From Desulfarculus sp. (GTDB lineage Bacteria > Desulfobacterota > Desulfarculia > Desulfarculales > Desulfarculaceae): a stretch of DNA of 55,119 nt. Shown here piece by piece: positions 36,682-47,019 of this stretch; position 1 is the first letter of the stretch; every line of letters begins with the position of its first letter. The stretch spans positions 1-55,119 of the forward strand of contig JACRDC010000055.1 of the NCBI GenBank assembly GCA_016218705.1, in the 5' to 3' direction. The notes under the pieces are model-generated. The model had not been told where the DNA came from and made no database searches. It saw only the letters and a program-made list of their open reading frames with translations. The translations under genes were made by a program, and so were the position numbers.

Positions 36682-38214
36682 CTAGCGACCCCGCCCGGCG
36701 GCGGCCTGCTCGGTCTCAATGTCAGCTATGTTTTTGCGCGCCAGTTGGATCGTTGGGTGGTCGGCGGGCAGCTTCTTTTCCCAGATGGCCAGAGCCTTGC
36801 GCTCATAATCCAGGGCCTTGGGGTAATCGCCCTTGGCCGCCCTGGCCAAGCCCAGGTTGTTGTAGCTGGTGGCAGTGTCGGGGTGTTCAAGGCCCAGAAC
36901 CTTTTCCCATATCTTCAGCGCCTTCTCATGCCAGGCGATGGCCTGGTCAAAATCGCCCTTGGCCCACCAGGCCTCGCCCAAGTTGTTGTAGCTGCTGGCG
37001 GTTTCGGGGTGCTCCAAGCCCAGGACCTTTTCCCTGATCTTCAGCGCCTTCTCATGCCAGGCGATCGCCTGGTCAAAATCGCCCTTGGCCCGCCAGGCCG
37101 AGCCCAGGTTGTTGTAGGTGGTGGCAGTGGAGGAGTGGTCCAGGCCCAGCACCTTTTCCTTGATCTTCAGCGCCTTCTCAAACCAGGCGATAGCCTTGTC
37201 AAAATCTCCCTTGGCCCGCCAGGCCGAGCCCAGGTTGTTGTAGGTGGTGGCGGTGGCGGGGTGTTCAAGGCCCAGAACCTTTTCCCATATCTTCAGCGCC
37301 TTCTCGTACCAGGCGATGGCCTTGTCGTAATCACCCTTGGCCCGCCAGGCCGCACCCAGGTTGTTGTAGCCCAGGGCGGTGTCAGGGTGGTCCAGGCCCA
37401 TAGCCTTTTCATTTATCTTCAACGCCTTCTCAAACCAAGCGATAGCCTGCCCGTATTCGCCCTTGGCCTTCCAGGCCGCGCCTAGGTTGTTGTAGGTGGT
37501 GGCGGTGTTAGGGTGCTCACGACCTAGAGCCTTTTCCTGTACCTGCCGTGCTTTCTCATACCAGGCGATGGCCTGATTAAAATCGCCCTTGGAATCCCAG
37601 GCTGCGCCCAGGTTGTTGTAGCTGGTGGCGGAATCCGGGTGGTCCAGGCCCAGCACCTTTTCCTTGATCTTCAGCGCCTTCTCAAACCAGGCGATGGCCT
37701 GGTCGAAATCGTTCTTGGCCTCCCAAGCCACACCCAGGTTGTTGTAGCTGGTAGCGGTGTAGGGGTGATCCTTTCCCAGTTCCAATTCAAATATCACCCG
37801 CGCCTTCTCAAACCAGGCGATGGCCTGGTCATAATCGCCCTTGGCCCGCCAGGCCGTGCCCAGGTTGTTGTAGCTATCCGCCGTCTCGGGGTGCTCCAGG
37901 CCCAGCACCTGTTCCCTGATCTTCAGCGCCTTCTCATACCAGGCGATGGCTTGGTCGTAGTCGCCCTTGGCGCGGAACGAATCACCACGGATGATTAAAT
38001 CGTTAGCCGTTGCCTCGACAGAATTGGCATTACCACTGGTTGATATTGCCCCTGGTGTTGAATTCTTCCCTGTTGTTGCCGGGACAGGTTTGTCCGCGGC
38101 GGTCAGCCAGCCGGCCTGTAACGCCAGCACGCCTGCGCCGCCTAGCAGAACCGCCAATACCTTCCATATGTTCTTTCTGGCTTTGCTTATAATATTTCCC
38201 AGCCACTCCGCCAT
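36682..38214 (-). CDS. Kinesin light chain-like TPR protein with ten 42-residue repeats
   Basis: This 510-residue protein has one N-terminal membrane helix or signal anchor (about residues 17-38, IWKVLAVLLGGAGVLALQAG) and a Thr/Ser/Asn linker. Ten nearly identical TPR units of exactly 42 residues follow, of the form 'YNNLGAAWRAKGDYDQAIAW', 'EKALKIWEKVLGLEHPDTA'. Such arrays are protein-binding scaffolds, here probably periplasmic. The repeats are also alike in DNA (126-bp period), so unit number may change by recombination. ATG 38214 has a GGGGAGG site. Confidence 0.9.
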   Translation of the reverse strand: MAEWLGNIISKARKNIWKVLAVLLGGAGVLALQAGWLTAADKPVPATTGKNSTPGAISTSGNANSVEATANDLIIRGDSFRAKGDYDQAIAWYEKALKIREQVLGLEHPETADSYNNLGTAWRAKGDYDQAIAWFEKARVIFELELGKDHPYTATSYNNLGVAWEAKNDFDQAIAWFEKALKIKEKVLGLDHPDSATSYNNLGAAWDSKGDFNQAIAWYEKARQVQEKALGREHPNTATTYNNLGAAWKAKGEYGQAIAWFEKALKINEKAMGLDHPDTALGYNNLGAAWRAKGDYDKAIAWYEKALKIWEKVLGLEHPATATTYNNLGSAWRAKGDFDKAIAWFEKALKIKEKVLGLDHSSTATTYNNLGSAWRAKGDFDQAIAWHEKALKIREKVLGLEHPETASSYNNLGEAWWAKGDFDQAIAWHEKALKIWEKVLGLEHPDTATSYNNLGLARAAKGDYPKALDYERKALAIWEKKLPADHPTIQLARKNIADIETEQAAAGRGR

Positions 38215-38265
38215 GATGCCCCCTCCCCCTGAGTTACCTTCCGCCACAGGTCGCCGTTTCGCCTA

Positions 38266-38295
38266 ACTATAATACACTCCTTGCAAAAATAGCAA
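38266..38295 (-). promoter_or_regulatory. Putative promoter of the TPR gene
   Basis: On the minus strand, TTGCTA (38290-38295), 18 bases, TATAGT (38266-38271, 5 of 6), about 55 bases before the start codon. It overlaps the divergent gyrB promoter, so the two genes may compete for polymerase. Confidence 0.4.
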
Positions 38296-38308
38296 GTTCT
38301 GGCATAAT
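38281..38308 (+). promoter_or_regulatory. Putative promoter of gyrB
   Basis: TTGCAA (38281-38286), 16 bases, CATAAT (38303-38308, 5 of 6), about 40 bases before the gyrB start. The -35 region carries CTTGC and GCAAG in inverted orientation. Confidence 0.5.
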
Positions 38309-38319
38309 TTGAGGGTTGA

Positions 38320-40734
<2,415 letters not shown>

Positions 40735-40760
40735 CCGCTAGCCGCGGCGGGGGTATACGG

Positions 40761-40838
40761 GGCGGGCCGGGTGCCCCCGGCCGGGCATTGCGGGTCGGGT
40801 GGCGTTGTGGCCTGGGCCAAGGCAGCCGGCTCCCGTAG
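40761..40838 (+). repeat. 75-bp dispersed repeat, copy 6 (after gyrB)
   Basis: It begins 27 bases after the gyrB stop: GCCGGGTGCCCCCGGCCGGG, CATTGCGGGTCGGG, a variable middle, then GCAGCCGGCTCCCGTAG. It has the same orientation relative to the gene as copies 1, 2, 4 and 7. Confidence 0.8.
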
Positions 40839-41025
40839 TAGGGCTCAACAGATAATACTGTTGCCACGACCAAGCGTAGGGCTGGTTAGCGAAGCGTAAC
40901 CCGCCATCCTCTTGATACGCCGTAGCTTGCTGCGGGGTGGTTCATTTTCCCCAGCAATCCCTTCCCTTGCGCCGGGTTTTGTGGTTTAATTGATTTATAG
41001 GCCAACACGACCCACGGGGCGCGCC

Positions 41026-41307
41026 ATGCCGACGGTCATAGACTCCATAACCGGCACCTCCTTCTACCAGCCCGAGTATCCGGGGCTGACCTACGCCGTG
41101 CCCCCTGCGCGGCCGCCCCAGTTGCTGCCCATGGTTGACCGCGCCCAGGACATGGCGCTCATGGCCGCCGACCACCCTTCCTGGATAGACCGCGCCAAGG
41201 ACCCCGCCCTCATGGCCGCCGATCATCCCACCTGGAAGGACCGGGGCCGCGACCCGGCCCTCTTGGCCGCCGACCACCGGGGCCTGGTGGTAAGCTCCCG
41301 GGTCTGA
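41026..41307 (+). CDS. Small protein with three tandem 16-residue repeats
   Basis: This 93-residue protein is not recognised. After 'MPTVIDSITGTSFYQPEYPG' and a proline-rich stretch it contains three copies of a 16-residue unit: DRAQDMALMAADHPSW, DRAKDPALMAADHPTW and DRGRDPALLAADHRGL (preceded by 'LLPMV', 'I' and 'K' respectively). There is no signal peptide or membrane helix. The regular D-R/D-x-A-L-x-A-A-D-H spacing suggests a bound metal or a structural repeat, but that is a guess. A GGGG site precedes the ATG. It stands alone between gyrB and the DUF305 gene. Confidence 0.6.
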   Translation: MPTVIDSITGTSFYQPEYPGLTYAVPPARPPQLLPMVDRAQDMALMAADHPSWIDRAKDPALMAADHPTWKDRGRDPALLAADHRGLVVSSRV

Positions 41308-41408
41308 GGCCAACCGTTTTCCCGCGCCCTCCCCGGCTCTCCTATTTTTCTGATAGACTAACAAGCAACCCAACCTCAAATCCAAAAATCCATCCCGGAG
41401 GGATACCC

Positions 41409-41801
41409 ATGTCCCAGCCACGCCCCTGCCTATTTCTGCCGGGCCTGCTCCTCCTGACCCTGCTCATGGCTGGGCAGGCCCTGGCCCAGGGCGATGACCC
41501 TGCCTCCAAGGGCTATGCCCAGGCCATGCAGCGCATGCACCAGGACATGTCCCTGGCCCCCAGCGGCGACGCGGACCAGGATTTCCTTCGCGGCATGATC
41601 CCCCACCACCAGGGGGCCATTGACATGGCCAAGGTGGTGCTGGAGCATGGCAAGGACCCCAAGGTCAAGAAGCTGGCCAGGCAGATCATCAAGGCCCAGG
41701 AAAAGGAGATCGCCCTGATGAAGGCCTGGCTGGCCAAGAAGCCGGCCGCCAAGCCCCAGGGACAGACCACCCCGTCCGCCGGACATGGCGTTCAGCACTA
41801 G
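41409..41801 (+). CDS. Secreted DUF305 protein (CopM-like)
   Basis: This 130-residue protein has a signal peptide (about residues 1-26, ending GQALA) and a four-helix ferritin-like DUF305 core. The signature is 'DADQDFLRGMIPHHQGAIDMAKVVLEHGKDPKVKKLARQIIKAQEKEIALMKAWL'. The Met/His residues (M-IPHHQGAIDM) resemble periplasmic copper-binding members such as CopM. A His/Lys/Pro tail ends GHGVQH. The start has a GGAG site ('CCCGGAGGGATACCC'). A metal-handling role is inferred from the family only. Confidence 0.9.
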   Translation: MSQPRPCLFLPGLLLLTLLMAGQALAQGDDPASKGYAQAMQRMHQDMSLAPSGDADQDFLRGMIPHHQGAIDMAKVVLEHGKDPKVKKLARQIIKAQEKEIALMKAWLAKKPAAKPQGQTTPSAGHGVQH

Positions 41802-41806
41802 GTGAA

Positions 41807-41821
41807 TTACAATATTGTAAC
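41807..41821. repeat. Small AT palindrome after the DUF305 gene
   Basis: TTACAATATTGTAA is a perfect palindrome just after the DUF305 stop. It opens the palindrome-rich 41802-42587 region and could be an operator or a decayed hairpin module. Confidence 0.5.
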
Positions 41822-41852
41822 TAAATTACGAACTGGTAAGGTGGCACCCTCA

Positions 41853-41909
41853 GGCTGGCCGGCCCTTCGGCCGCCAGGGCAGGCGTTCCGGCCGAAGGGC
41901 CGGCCAGCC
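41853..41909. repeat. Perfect 20-bp inverted repeat hairpin
   Basis: GGCTGGCCGGCCCTTCGGCC at 41853-41872 is exactly complementary to 41890-41909, with a 17-base loop. No T-tract follows, so it is not a standard terminator. It is the first strong member of the palindrome field downstream of DUF305 and metY. Confidence 0.85.
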
Positions 41910-41925
41910 AGGAGTCGCGCCTTTA

Positions 41926-42088
41926 ATACCAAGTTGCGATCAAACGAGTAGTTTGATCGAAACTTGGTATGCGGGCCATGGATGGCCCGCCGGGCGCGAA
42001 AGCGCCCGGGAGGCCGGGCAAAACCACGTTTTTGCCCGGCCGATCAGCAATCAAAGCCATGGATGGCTTTGATTGCATATTGGTATAA
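41926..42088. repeat. Five consecutive palindromes (hairpin array, copy B)
   Basis: In order: ATACCAAGTTGCGATCAAAC with its near-exact return arm (41926-41970); GCGGGCCATGGATGGCCCGC (41971-41990); CGGGCGC/GCGCCCG (41991-42010); GCCGGGCAAAA with TTTTGCCCGGC (42013-42040); GCAATCAAAGCCAT with ATGGCTTTGATTGC (42047-42076); then TTGGTAT. The modules also occur at 6828-7019 and, in reverse order, at 42408-42566. Confidence 0.88.
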
Positions 42089-42118
42089 GCTGGTCCGGCC
42101 CCACAGGGTTGGCGCCAA

Positions 42119-42187
42119 GGTCCGCATGGGAGCCGCATTGGCCGGCCGCAGTCCCTCCAGACCGAACTTTGCGGTCCCATGCGGACC
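42119..42187. repeat. 13-bp perfect inverted repeat with 43-base loop
   Basis: GGTCCGCATGGGA (42119-42131) returns as TCCCATGCGGACC (42175-42187). It sits among the hairpin arrays and has no partner elsewhere in the window that I could find. Confidence 0.75.
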
Positions 42188-42407
42188 CGGCACCTTGCCT
42201 GCCAGGCCGGGGGGCGGCACGCCTTCTTGGGTTGCCCGGCGGGCGTGACCGCTCGTCCCTGGAATATTGCCAATAGCGTGCCACTGCCTATCCGCAAGGG
42301 GCACGCCAGGCGATCCACCCTAATTTTGACTGCTATTTTAGTATCTTGACCAATAGACCCGCTGGCTGGCCCAGTCTGGGGCCGGTTGCCCCGGTCTGGG
42401 AACGGGC

Positions 42408-42566
42408 TCGTGAATTACAAATGCGTAATTCACGAGCCCGTCTTATACCGATCAGCAATCAAAGCCATCCATGGCTTTGATTGCTGACCGGCCGGGCAAA
42501 AGCGTGATTTTGCCCGGCCCGCATACCAAGTTGCGATCAAACTATTCACTTGATCGCAACTTTGGT
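42408..42566. repeat. Hairpin array, copy C (modules in reverse order)
   Basis: CGTGAATTAC with GTAATTCACG (42408-42433); GCAATCAAAGCCAT and its return arm ATGGCTTTGATTGC; GGCCGGGCAAAA with TTTTGCCCGGCC; then ATACCAAGTTGCGATCAAAC with a slightly altered return arm ending TTTGGTAT at about 42568. It carries the same modules as 41926-42088 but in the opposite order. It ends about 20 bases from the metY stop. Confidence 0.85.
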
Positions 42567-42587
42567 ATTAAACAAAGCGGCCCGGCC

Positions 42588-43919
42588 CTAACCCTGGCTG
42601 GCGGAGAGCGCCTCCTCCAGATCGGCGATTATGTCGGCCACGTCCTCGATACCCACTGAGATGCGCACCAGGTCCTGGCTGACCCCGGCGGCGGCCAGCT
42701 CCTCGGGGCCGAGCTGGCTATGGGTGGTGCTGGCCGGGTGGATCACCAGGGTCTTGGCGTCCAGGATGTTGGCCAGGTGGGAGCAGAGCCGCGCCGACTC
42801 GATGAAGCGCCGGCCCGCCTCCAGGCCGCCTTTCACACCAAAGCCGAAGACCGCGCTGGGGCCGCCGGGGAAATATCTCTTGGCCCGGGCATAGTCATGG
42901 TGGCTGGGCAGGCCGGCGTAGTTGACCCAGGCCACGGCCGGATGCCCCTCCAGGTACTCGGCCACCCGCTGGGCGTTGACGCAGTGGGCGCGGGCGCGCA
43001 GGGGCAGGGTCTCCAGGCCCTGCAGGATCAAAAAGCTGTTGAAGGGTGAGAGCGCCGCGCCGATGTCGCGCAACAAGCTGGTGCGCAGCTTGAGGATGTA
43101 CACCGGGCAGGCGGCCCCGGCCTGGGACGGATCGAAGCGGCAGAAGGCCTCCTGAAAATTGAGCCCGTGGTAGGAGGGGTCGGGCTGGGTCAGCTCGGGA
43201 TAGCGGTTTGCCCTGGTCCAATCGAAGCGCCCAGAATCCACCACCGCCCCGCCGATGCAGGTTCCGTGGCCGCCGATGATCTTGGTCAGCGAGTAGACCA
43301 CGATGTCGGCGCCGTAGTCCAGGGGGTTGCTCATGGGCGGCGGCGATACGGTGTTGTCCATCACCAGGGGCACGCCCTGTTCATGGGCCGCCGCCGCGAT
43401 GCCCGCCAGGTCGTCCACGTTGCAGCGGGGGTTGCCGATGGACTCGGTGAAGAACAGGCGCGTGTTCTGGTCCGCCGCCCGGCTGAAGTTGGCCGGGTCG
43501 CGGGAGTCCACGAAGCGCACCTCAATGCCCAGGCGGGCCAGGGTGTGGCTGAACAGGGTGCGCGTGCCGCCGTAGAGGTTGGCCCCGCTGACGATGTTCT
43601 GGCCAGCCTGGGTGATGCCCAGCACCGCGAAGAAGATGGCCGCCATGCCCGAGGAGGTGGCCAGGGCCCCGGCGGCCCCGTGCAGGGCGGCCAGGCGGTC
43701 CTCCAGCACCTGGGTGGTGGGGTTCATGATGCGGGTGTAGATGAACCCCGGCTGGCGCAGGGCAAACAGATCGGCGGCGTGGGCGGTGTCCTGAAATACA
43801 AAGCTGGTGGTCTGGTAGATGGGCACGGCCCGCGCCCCGGTCTGACGGTCGGGCTCCTGGCCGGCGTGCAGGGCCAGGGTCTGGGGTCCGGGCCGGTGGG
43901 GCGGATGGCTATTGCTCAT
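42588..43919 (-). CDS. metY: O-acetylhomoserine sulfhydrylase (MetY/Cys-Met family)
   Basis: This 443-residue PLP enzyme is predicted to make homocysteine (or methionine, with methanethiol) from O-acetylhomoserine and sulfide. It shows 'YTRIMNPTTQVLEDRLAALHGAAGALATSSGMAAI', 'LYGGTRTLFSHTL', 'ESIGNP', 'VMDNTVSPP' and the PLP lysine K213 in 'VYSLTKIIGGHGTCIGG'. Length (about 430-445) fits MetY better than the shorter MetB/MetC. The start has a GAGGAG site. It ends in the palindrome field. The substrate is inferred from family length and motifs. Confidence 0.9.
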   Translation of the reverse strand: MSNSHPPHRPGPQTLALHAGQEPDRQTGARAVPIYQTTSFVFQDTAHAADLFALRQPGFIYTRIMNPTTQVLEDRLAALHGAAGALATSSGMAAIFFAVLGITQAGQNIVSGANLYGGTRTLFSHTLARLGIEVRFVDSRDPANFSRAADQNTRLFFTESIGNPRCNVDDLAGIAAAAHEQGVPLVMDNTVSPPPMSNPLDYGADIVVYSLTKIIGGHGTCIGGAVVDSGRFDWTRANRYPELTQPDPSYHGLNFQEAFCRFDPSQAGAACPVYILKLRTSLLRDIGAALSPFNSFLILQGLETLPLRARAHCVNAQRVAEYLEGHPAVAWVNYAGLPSHHDYARAKRYFPGGPSAVFGFGVKGGLEAGRRFIESARLCSHLANILDAKTLVIHPASTTHSQLGPEELAAAGVSQDLVRISVGIEDVADIIADLEEALSASQG

Positions 43920-44125
43920 GGCGGCTCCTCATGGCGCGGGGTGGGTGTTTCCTATCAGCATAGCAGGCCCCGCCCGGCCATGGTCAAGGCCCGGCGCGCG
44001 GCCACGCGGGCCTTGCATCGGCCGGCCCACTGGTTTCTAATATTAACCATGGGCCACCTGTAATGATTGGACCCCCACCCACCAACGGCTGGCCGGCGCT
44101 TTGCCGGCCCGGCAAGGAGAGGACC

Positions 44126-44698
44126 ATGAGCGTTGAGATAGCCTGGCTAGAGGACTGGCAACAGGCCCTGGAGCGGGCCCAGGCCCAGGACAAGGCCATC
44201 TTCCTGGACTTCTTTTTGCCCACCTGAATCGGCTGCCAGCAGATGGGTGCGGTCACGTACCCCACGCACGCGGTGGCCGATTTTCTGAACAGCGAGATGG
44301 TGCCCCTCAAGCTGACACCCAATAGCGAGCCCCAGGCATCCACCTTCTGGGTGCGCTGGACCCCGGCCCTGTTCATCCTGGACCCCCAGGGCAACCACCA
44401 CCACGGCATGATCGGCTTCGTGCCACCGGCGGAGTTGGTGCCCCACCTGCTCCTGGGCCAGGCCCTGGCCCGTTTCGCCCACCACCGTTTCGACGACGCC
44501 CTGGCCAGCCTGGAGCGCCTGCTGGCGGGCCACGCCCAGAGCTACGCCGCGCCCCAGGCGGTGTATTACCGGGCCATCTGCCGCTACCGCGCCAGCAAGG
44601 ACCCCTCCCACCTCAAGGTGGGCCACCAGATACTGGCCGAGCAGTACCCAGCCAGCGAGTGGGTGGGGCGCACCCAGCCCTACACGCTGTTGCCCTAG
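44126..44698 (+). CDS. Predicted selenoprotein: thioredoxin-like with UxxC active site
   Basis: Reading from the ATG at 44126 (strong AAGGAG site), the frame meets TGA at 44225-44227 and continues open to TAG at 44698. It gives 190 residues if UGA is selenocysteine (residue 34). The peptide 'IFLDFFLPT-U-IGCQQMGAVTYP' is a thioredoxin-fold active site, and UGA replaces exactly the first Cys of CxxC (U34-I-G-C37). Downstream are 'RWTPALFILDPQG' with the cis-Pro loop and a helical C-terminus like related CxxC proteins. A SECIS-like hairpin follows the UGA. Conventional gene calling would report only 44243-44698. Confidence 0.85.
44225..44262 (+). promoter_or_regulatory. UGA plus SECIS-like hairpin
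   Basis: The UGA (44225-44227) is followed by a stem GGGTGC (44245-44250) and GTACCC (44257-44262) with the six-base loop GGTCAC. Bacterial SECIS elements place a hairpin with G-G-U in the apical loop some 16-37 bases after the UGA to bind SelB. Here the GG is about 24 bases away. Confidence 0.65.
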
Positions 44699-44732
44699 CC
44701 GCGCCCCGGCCCGAGCCGCCCAAAGACCAAGG

Positions 44733-44767
44733 CCCCCGCCGGCAGAACAGCGGCGGGGGTTGTTTTA
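44733..44767 (+). terminator. Rho-independent terminator after the selenoprotein gene
   Basis: CCCCCGCCG and CGGCGGGGG form a perfect nine-pair stem with a nine-base loop, followed by TTGTTTTA. It separates the thioredoxin-like gene from the Fic gene. Confidence 0.85.
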
Positions 44768-44887
44768 TGTAAGCAAATTTTAATATGGGCGGCACCAGGC
44801 AATCTTATTGAACGAAAACGGCCTTTGAGTTAAATAAGGGTAGCGTCAAGGCTCAGACCGTCAAACCATTGGCAGGAGCTGCCGAAC

Positions 44888-46021
44888 ATGACCCAGGCTG
44901 GCAGGGCCGGAACCTACATCCAGCAATCCGGCAACTACCGGGCCTTCATACCCAGGCCCCTACCTCCCGCTCCGCCCCTGGTGTACGACGACGAACTCCT
45001 GGGCCTGCTCTCCCTGGCCGATCAGGCCGTGGGGCGCCTGGACGCCGCCTCGGAACTGCTGCCCAACCCCGACTTGTTCGTGGCCATGTACGTCAACAAG
45101 GAAGCCGTGCTCTCCTCCCAGATCGAGGGCACCCAGGCCTCGCTCAATGATGTGCTGGAGGTTCAGGCCGGCGTGGTGCGCAAGGAGCGGGCCGGGGACG
45201 TGGGGGAGGTGGTCAACTACGTCAAGGCCATGAACCATGGCCTAGCACGCCTGGACTCCCTGCCTCTTTCCTTGCGCCTGATTCGGGAGATTCACGCCGA
45301 TCTTCTAAAGAACGTGCGCGGCTCGCGGCGGGACCCCGGGGAATTCCGGCGCACCAAAAATTGGATAGGCCCCAGCGGCACCAGCCTGAGTCAGGCCCTT
45401 TTCGTGCCCCCGCCCCAGCACGAGGTTCCCAAGGCCATGGGTGACCTGGAGAACTACCTCCACCTTCCAGCCCCGCCGCCCCCTCTGCTGGTCAAGGCCG
45501 GCCTGGCCCACGCCCAGTTCGAGACCATCCACCCCTTTTTGGACGGCAACGGACGCTTGGGGCGCCTGCTCATCACCTTCCTGCTCTGCCAGTGGGGCCT
45601 GCTCAAGAAGCCGTTGCTCTATCTGTCTCTTTATCTGAAAAAACACCGCCAGGAATACTACGAGCGCCTGCAGTCCGTGCGTGACTTGGGAGACTGGGAG
45701 GGGTGGCTGAAGTTCTTTTTGCGGGGCGTGGCCGAGGTGGCTGGCCAGGCCTCGGCCACGGCCTCGGCCATTCAAAGGCTGCGCAACGAGCACCTAAAAC
45801 TGATGGACGCCATACCCCAGGGAATGCGCCTATTGGAGTTGATGTTCAAAATGACCTTCATAACCGTCACCCTGGCCGGCAATTCCCTGGGTGTCTCCTA
45901 CCCCACCGCCCGCAAGGTCATCCAAAAATTCGTGGCCCTGGGACTGCTGCAAGAAATCACCAGCGGCCAGCGAAACCGGGTCTACAGCTACGCCTCCTAC
46001 CTGGCGCTGTTCCAGGATTGA
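44888..46021 (+). CDS. Fic family AMP transferase-like protein with inhibitory helix
   Basis: This 377-residue protein is a Fic protein. The catalytic motif 'HPFLDGNGRLGR' begins at His215 and is complete, so it should transfer AMP (or another nucleotide part) onto a target hydroxyl. An N-terminal inhibitory motif 'SSQIEG' (S76 to E80-G81) fits the class II (S/T)xxxE(G/N) rule, so activity is self-restrained. The C-terminal third is a winged helix ('SLGVSYPTARKVIQKFVALGLLQEITSGQRNRVYSY'). No antitoxin gene is adjacent, consistent with built-in inhibition. The start has a GGAG site. Confidence 0.94.
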   Translation: MTQAGRAGTYIQQSGNYRAFIPRPLPPAPPLVYDDELLGLLSLADQAVGRLDAASELLPNPDLFVAMYVNKEAVLSSQIEGTQASLNDVLEVQAGVVRKERAGDVGEVVNYVKAMNHGLARLDSLPLSLRLIREIHADLLKNVRGSRRDPGEFRRTKNWIGPSGTSLSQALFVPPPQHEVPKAMGDLENYLHLPAPPPPLLVKAGLAHAQFETIHPFLDGNGRLGRLLITFLLCQWGLLKKPLLYLSLYLKKHRQEYYERLQSVRDLGDWEGWLKFFLRGVAEVAGQASATASAIQRLRNEHLKLMDAIPQGMRLLELMFKMTFITVTLAGNSLGVSYPTARKVIQKFVALGLLQEITSGQRNRVYSYASYLALFQD

Positions 46022-46119
46022 CCGCCACCCCCACCGGCTGGCCTGGGCCATATTTAACATTTCTTTAATTGCAGACCCTCCAGGCGCGGCTTATTAAACT
46101 TTTTGGCCAAATTGTTTAA

Positions 46120-46412
46120 TACTATTTCAACAACCATCGTATGGTATTAGGTTGTTGGCTATTGATCCGGGCATCCTCTGGCCGGCGGGTTTTGATTTTT
46201 GGCCGCCCAAGCCCCGTGTCCCGCTCTTAGCCCGGCCATTCTTAGGGCACCGGCAGGGGGCTGCCATGATCCACCCGGGAAGGGATACGGGATCCCTGCG
46301 GCCCCTGCCCGCGCCAAGGCGGAGAGTCCACCCCGCGCCGGCAGCCGCATTAGCAAAGCCAGCATGGCCGGGCGGCTCTAGCGGGACACAAAAAGAAACC
46401 GCTTAGGTTTTC
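46120..46412. repeat. Long dispersed repeat, copy 2 (about 290 bp)
   Basis: Matches 142-432 over its whole length with about a dozen substitutions, including the CAACAACC and GGTTGTTG inverted repeat at the left end. No transposase fragment lies beside this copy. It is preceded by an AT-rich stretch (46045-46120), as copy 1 is. Confidence 0.85.
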
Positions 46413-46506
46413 TTGGGCCGCTGAAACGGTAAGGGTTGAACCCAGAGGAAATATGCCGAAAAACTATGCGTCTGATCTGAAATGCGTATAACAAGGACCC
46501 CTCTCC

Positions 46507-46896
46507 TTGCCAGATGCTCACCATCCCCTTTTCCAACGGCTAAAGACCTGGGCGCGCGGGCTGGCGCGAGAGGTGGCCGTTCTGGTCCTGGCCATGAAGC
46601 ACCCAGGCACGCCCTGGCCGGCCAAGGTGGTGGCGGCCTTGGTGGTGGCCTATGCCTTGAGCCCCATAGACCTGATACCGGATTTCGTGCCCGTGCTGGG
46701 CTACCTGGACGACCTGATCCTGCTGCCCCTGGGCATTGCCCTGGCCATCAGGCTGATTCCCCCCACGGTACTTGAGGACTGCCGCCGGCAGGCCAGGGAG
46801 AACCCGCCCCGCCTGGGTCTTGGTTTGGCGGGCGCGGTGGCTATAGTGGCCCTCTGGCTGTGGGCCCTCTACGCCCTTTACCGCTGCCTGGCATGA
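46507..46896 (+). CDS. DUF1232 (YkvA-like) membrane protein
   Basis: This 129-residue protein contains the DUF1232 core 'TPWPAKVVAALVVAYALSPIDLIPDFVPVLGYLDDLILLPLGIALAIRLIPP' (about residues 35-86) with the hallmark 'SPIDLIPDFIP' motif. A C-terminal membrane helix 'GAVAIVALWLWALYALYRCL' follows. The function of the family is unknown. It starts with TTG at 46507 behind a weak site, and the N-terminal 10-15 residues are uncertain. Confidence 0.87.
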   Translation: MPDAHHPLFQRLKTWARGLAREVAVLVLAMKHPGTPWPAKVVAALVVAYALSPIDLIPDFVPVLGYLDDLILLPLGIALAIRLIPPTVLEDCRRQARENPPRLGLGLAGAVAIVALWLWALYALYRCLA

Positions 46897-47019
46897 AGTG
46901 AGCTAGGGGCCTATGCTCACCGCTTCCGGTTACGCGCCGGCTTGACGCCCCCTGGGTCATGAATTAGCATGGGGTAAGCGTTGACCCCACCGCCTCCGCC
47001 TGCCTGCAAGGGAGATGAC

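Noticed and set aside
36682-38214. 126-bp periodic repeats considered as a CRISPR array
   Set aside because: They are coding TPR units with no unique spacers.
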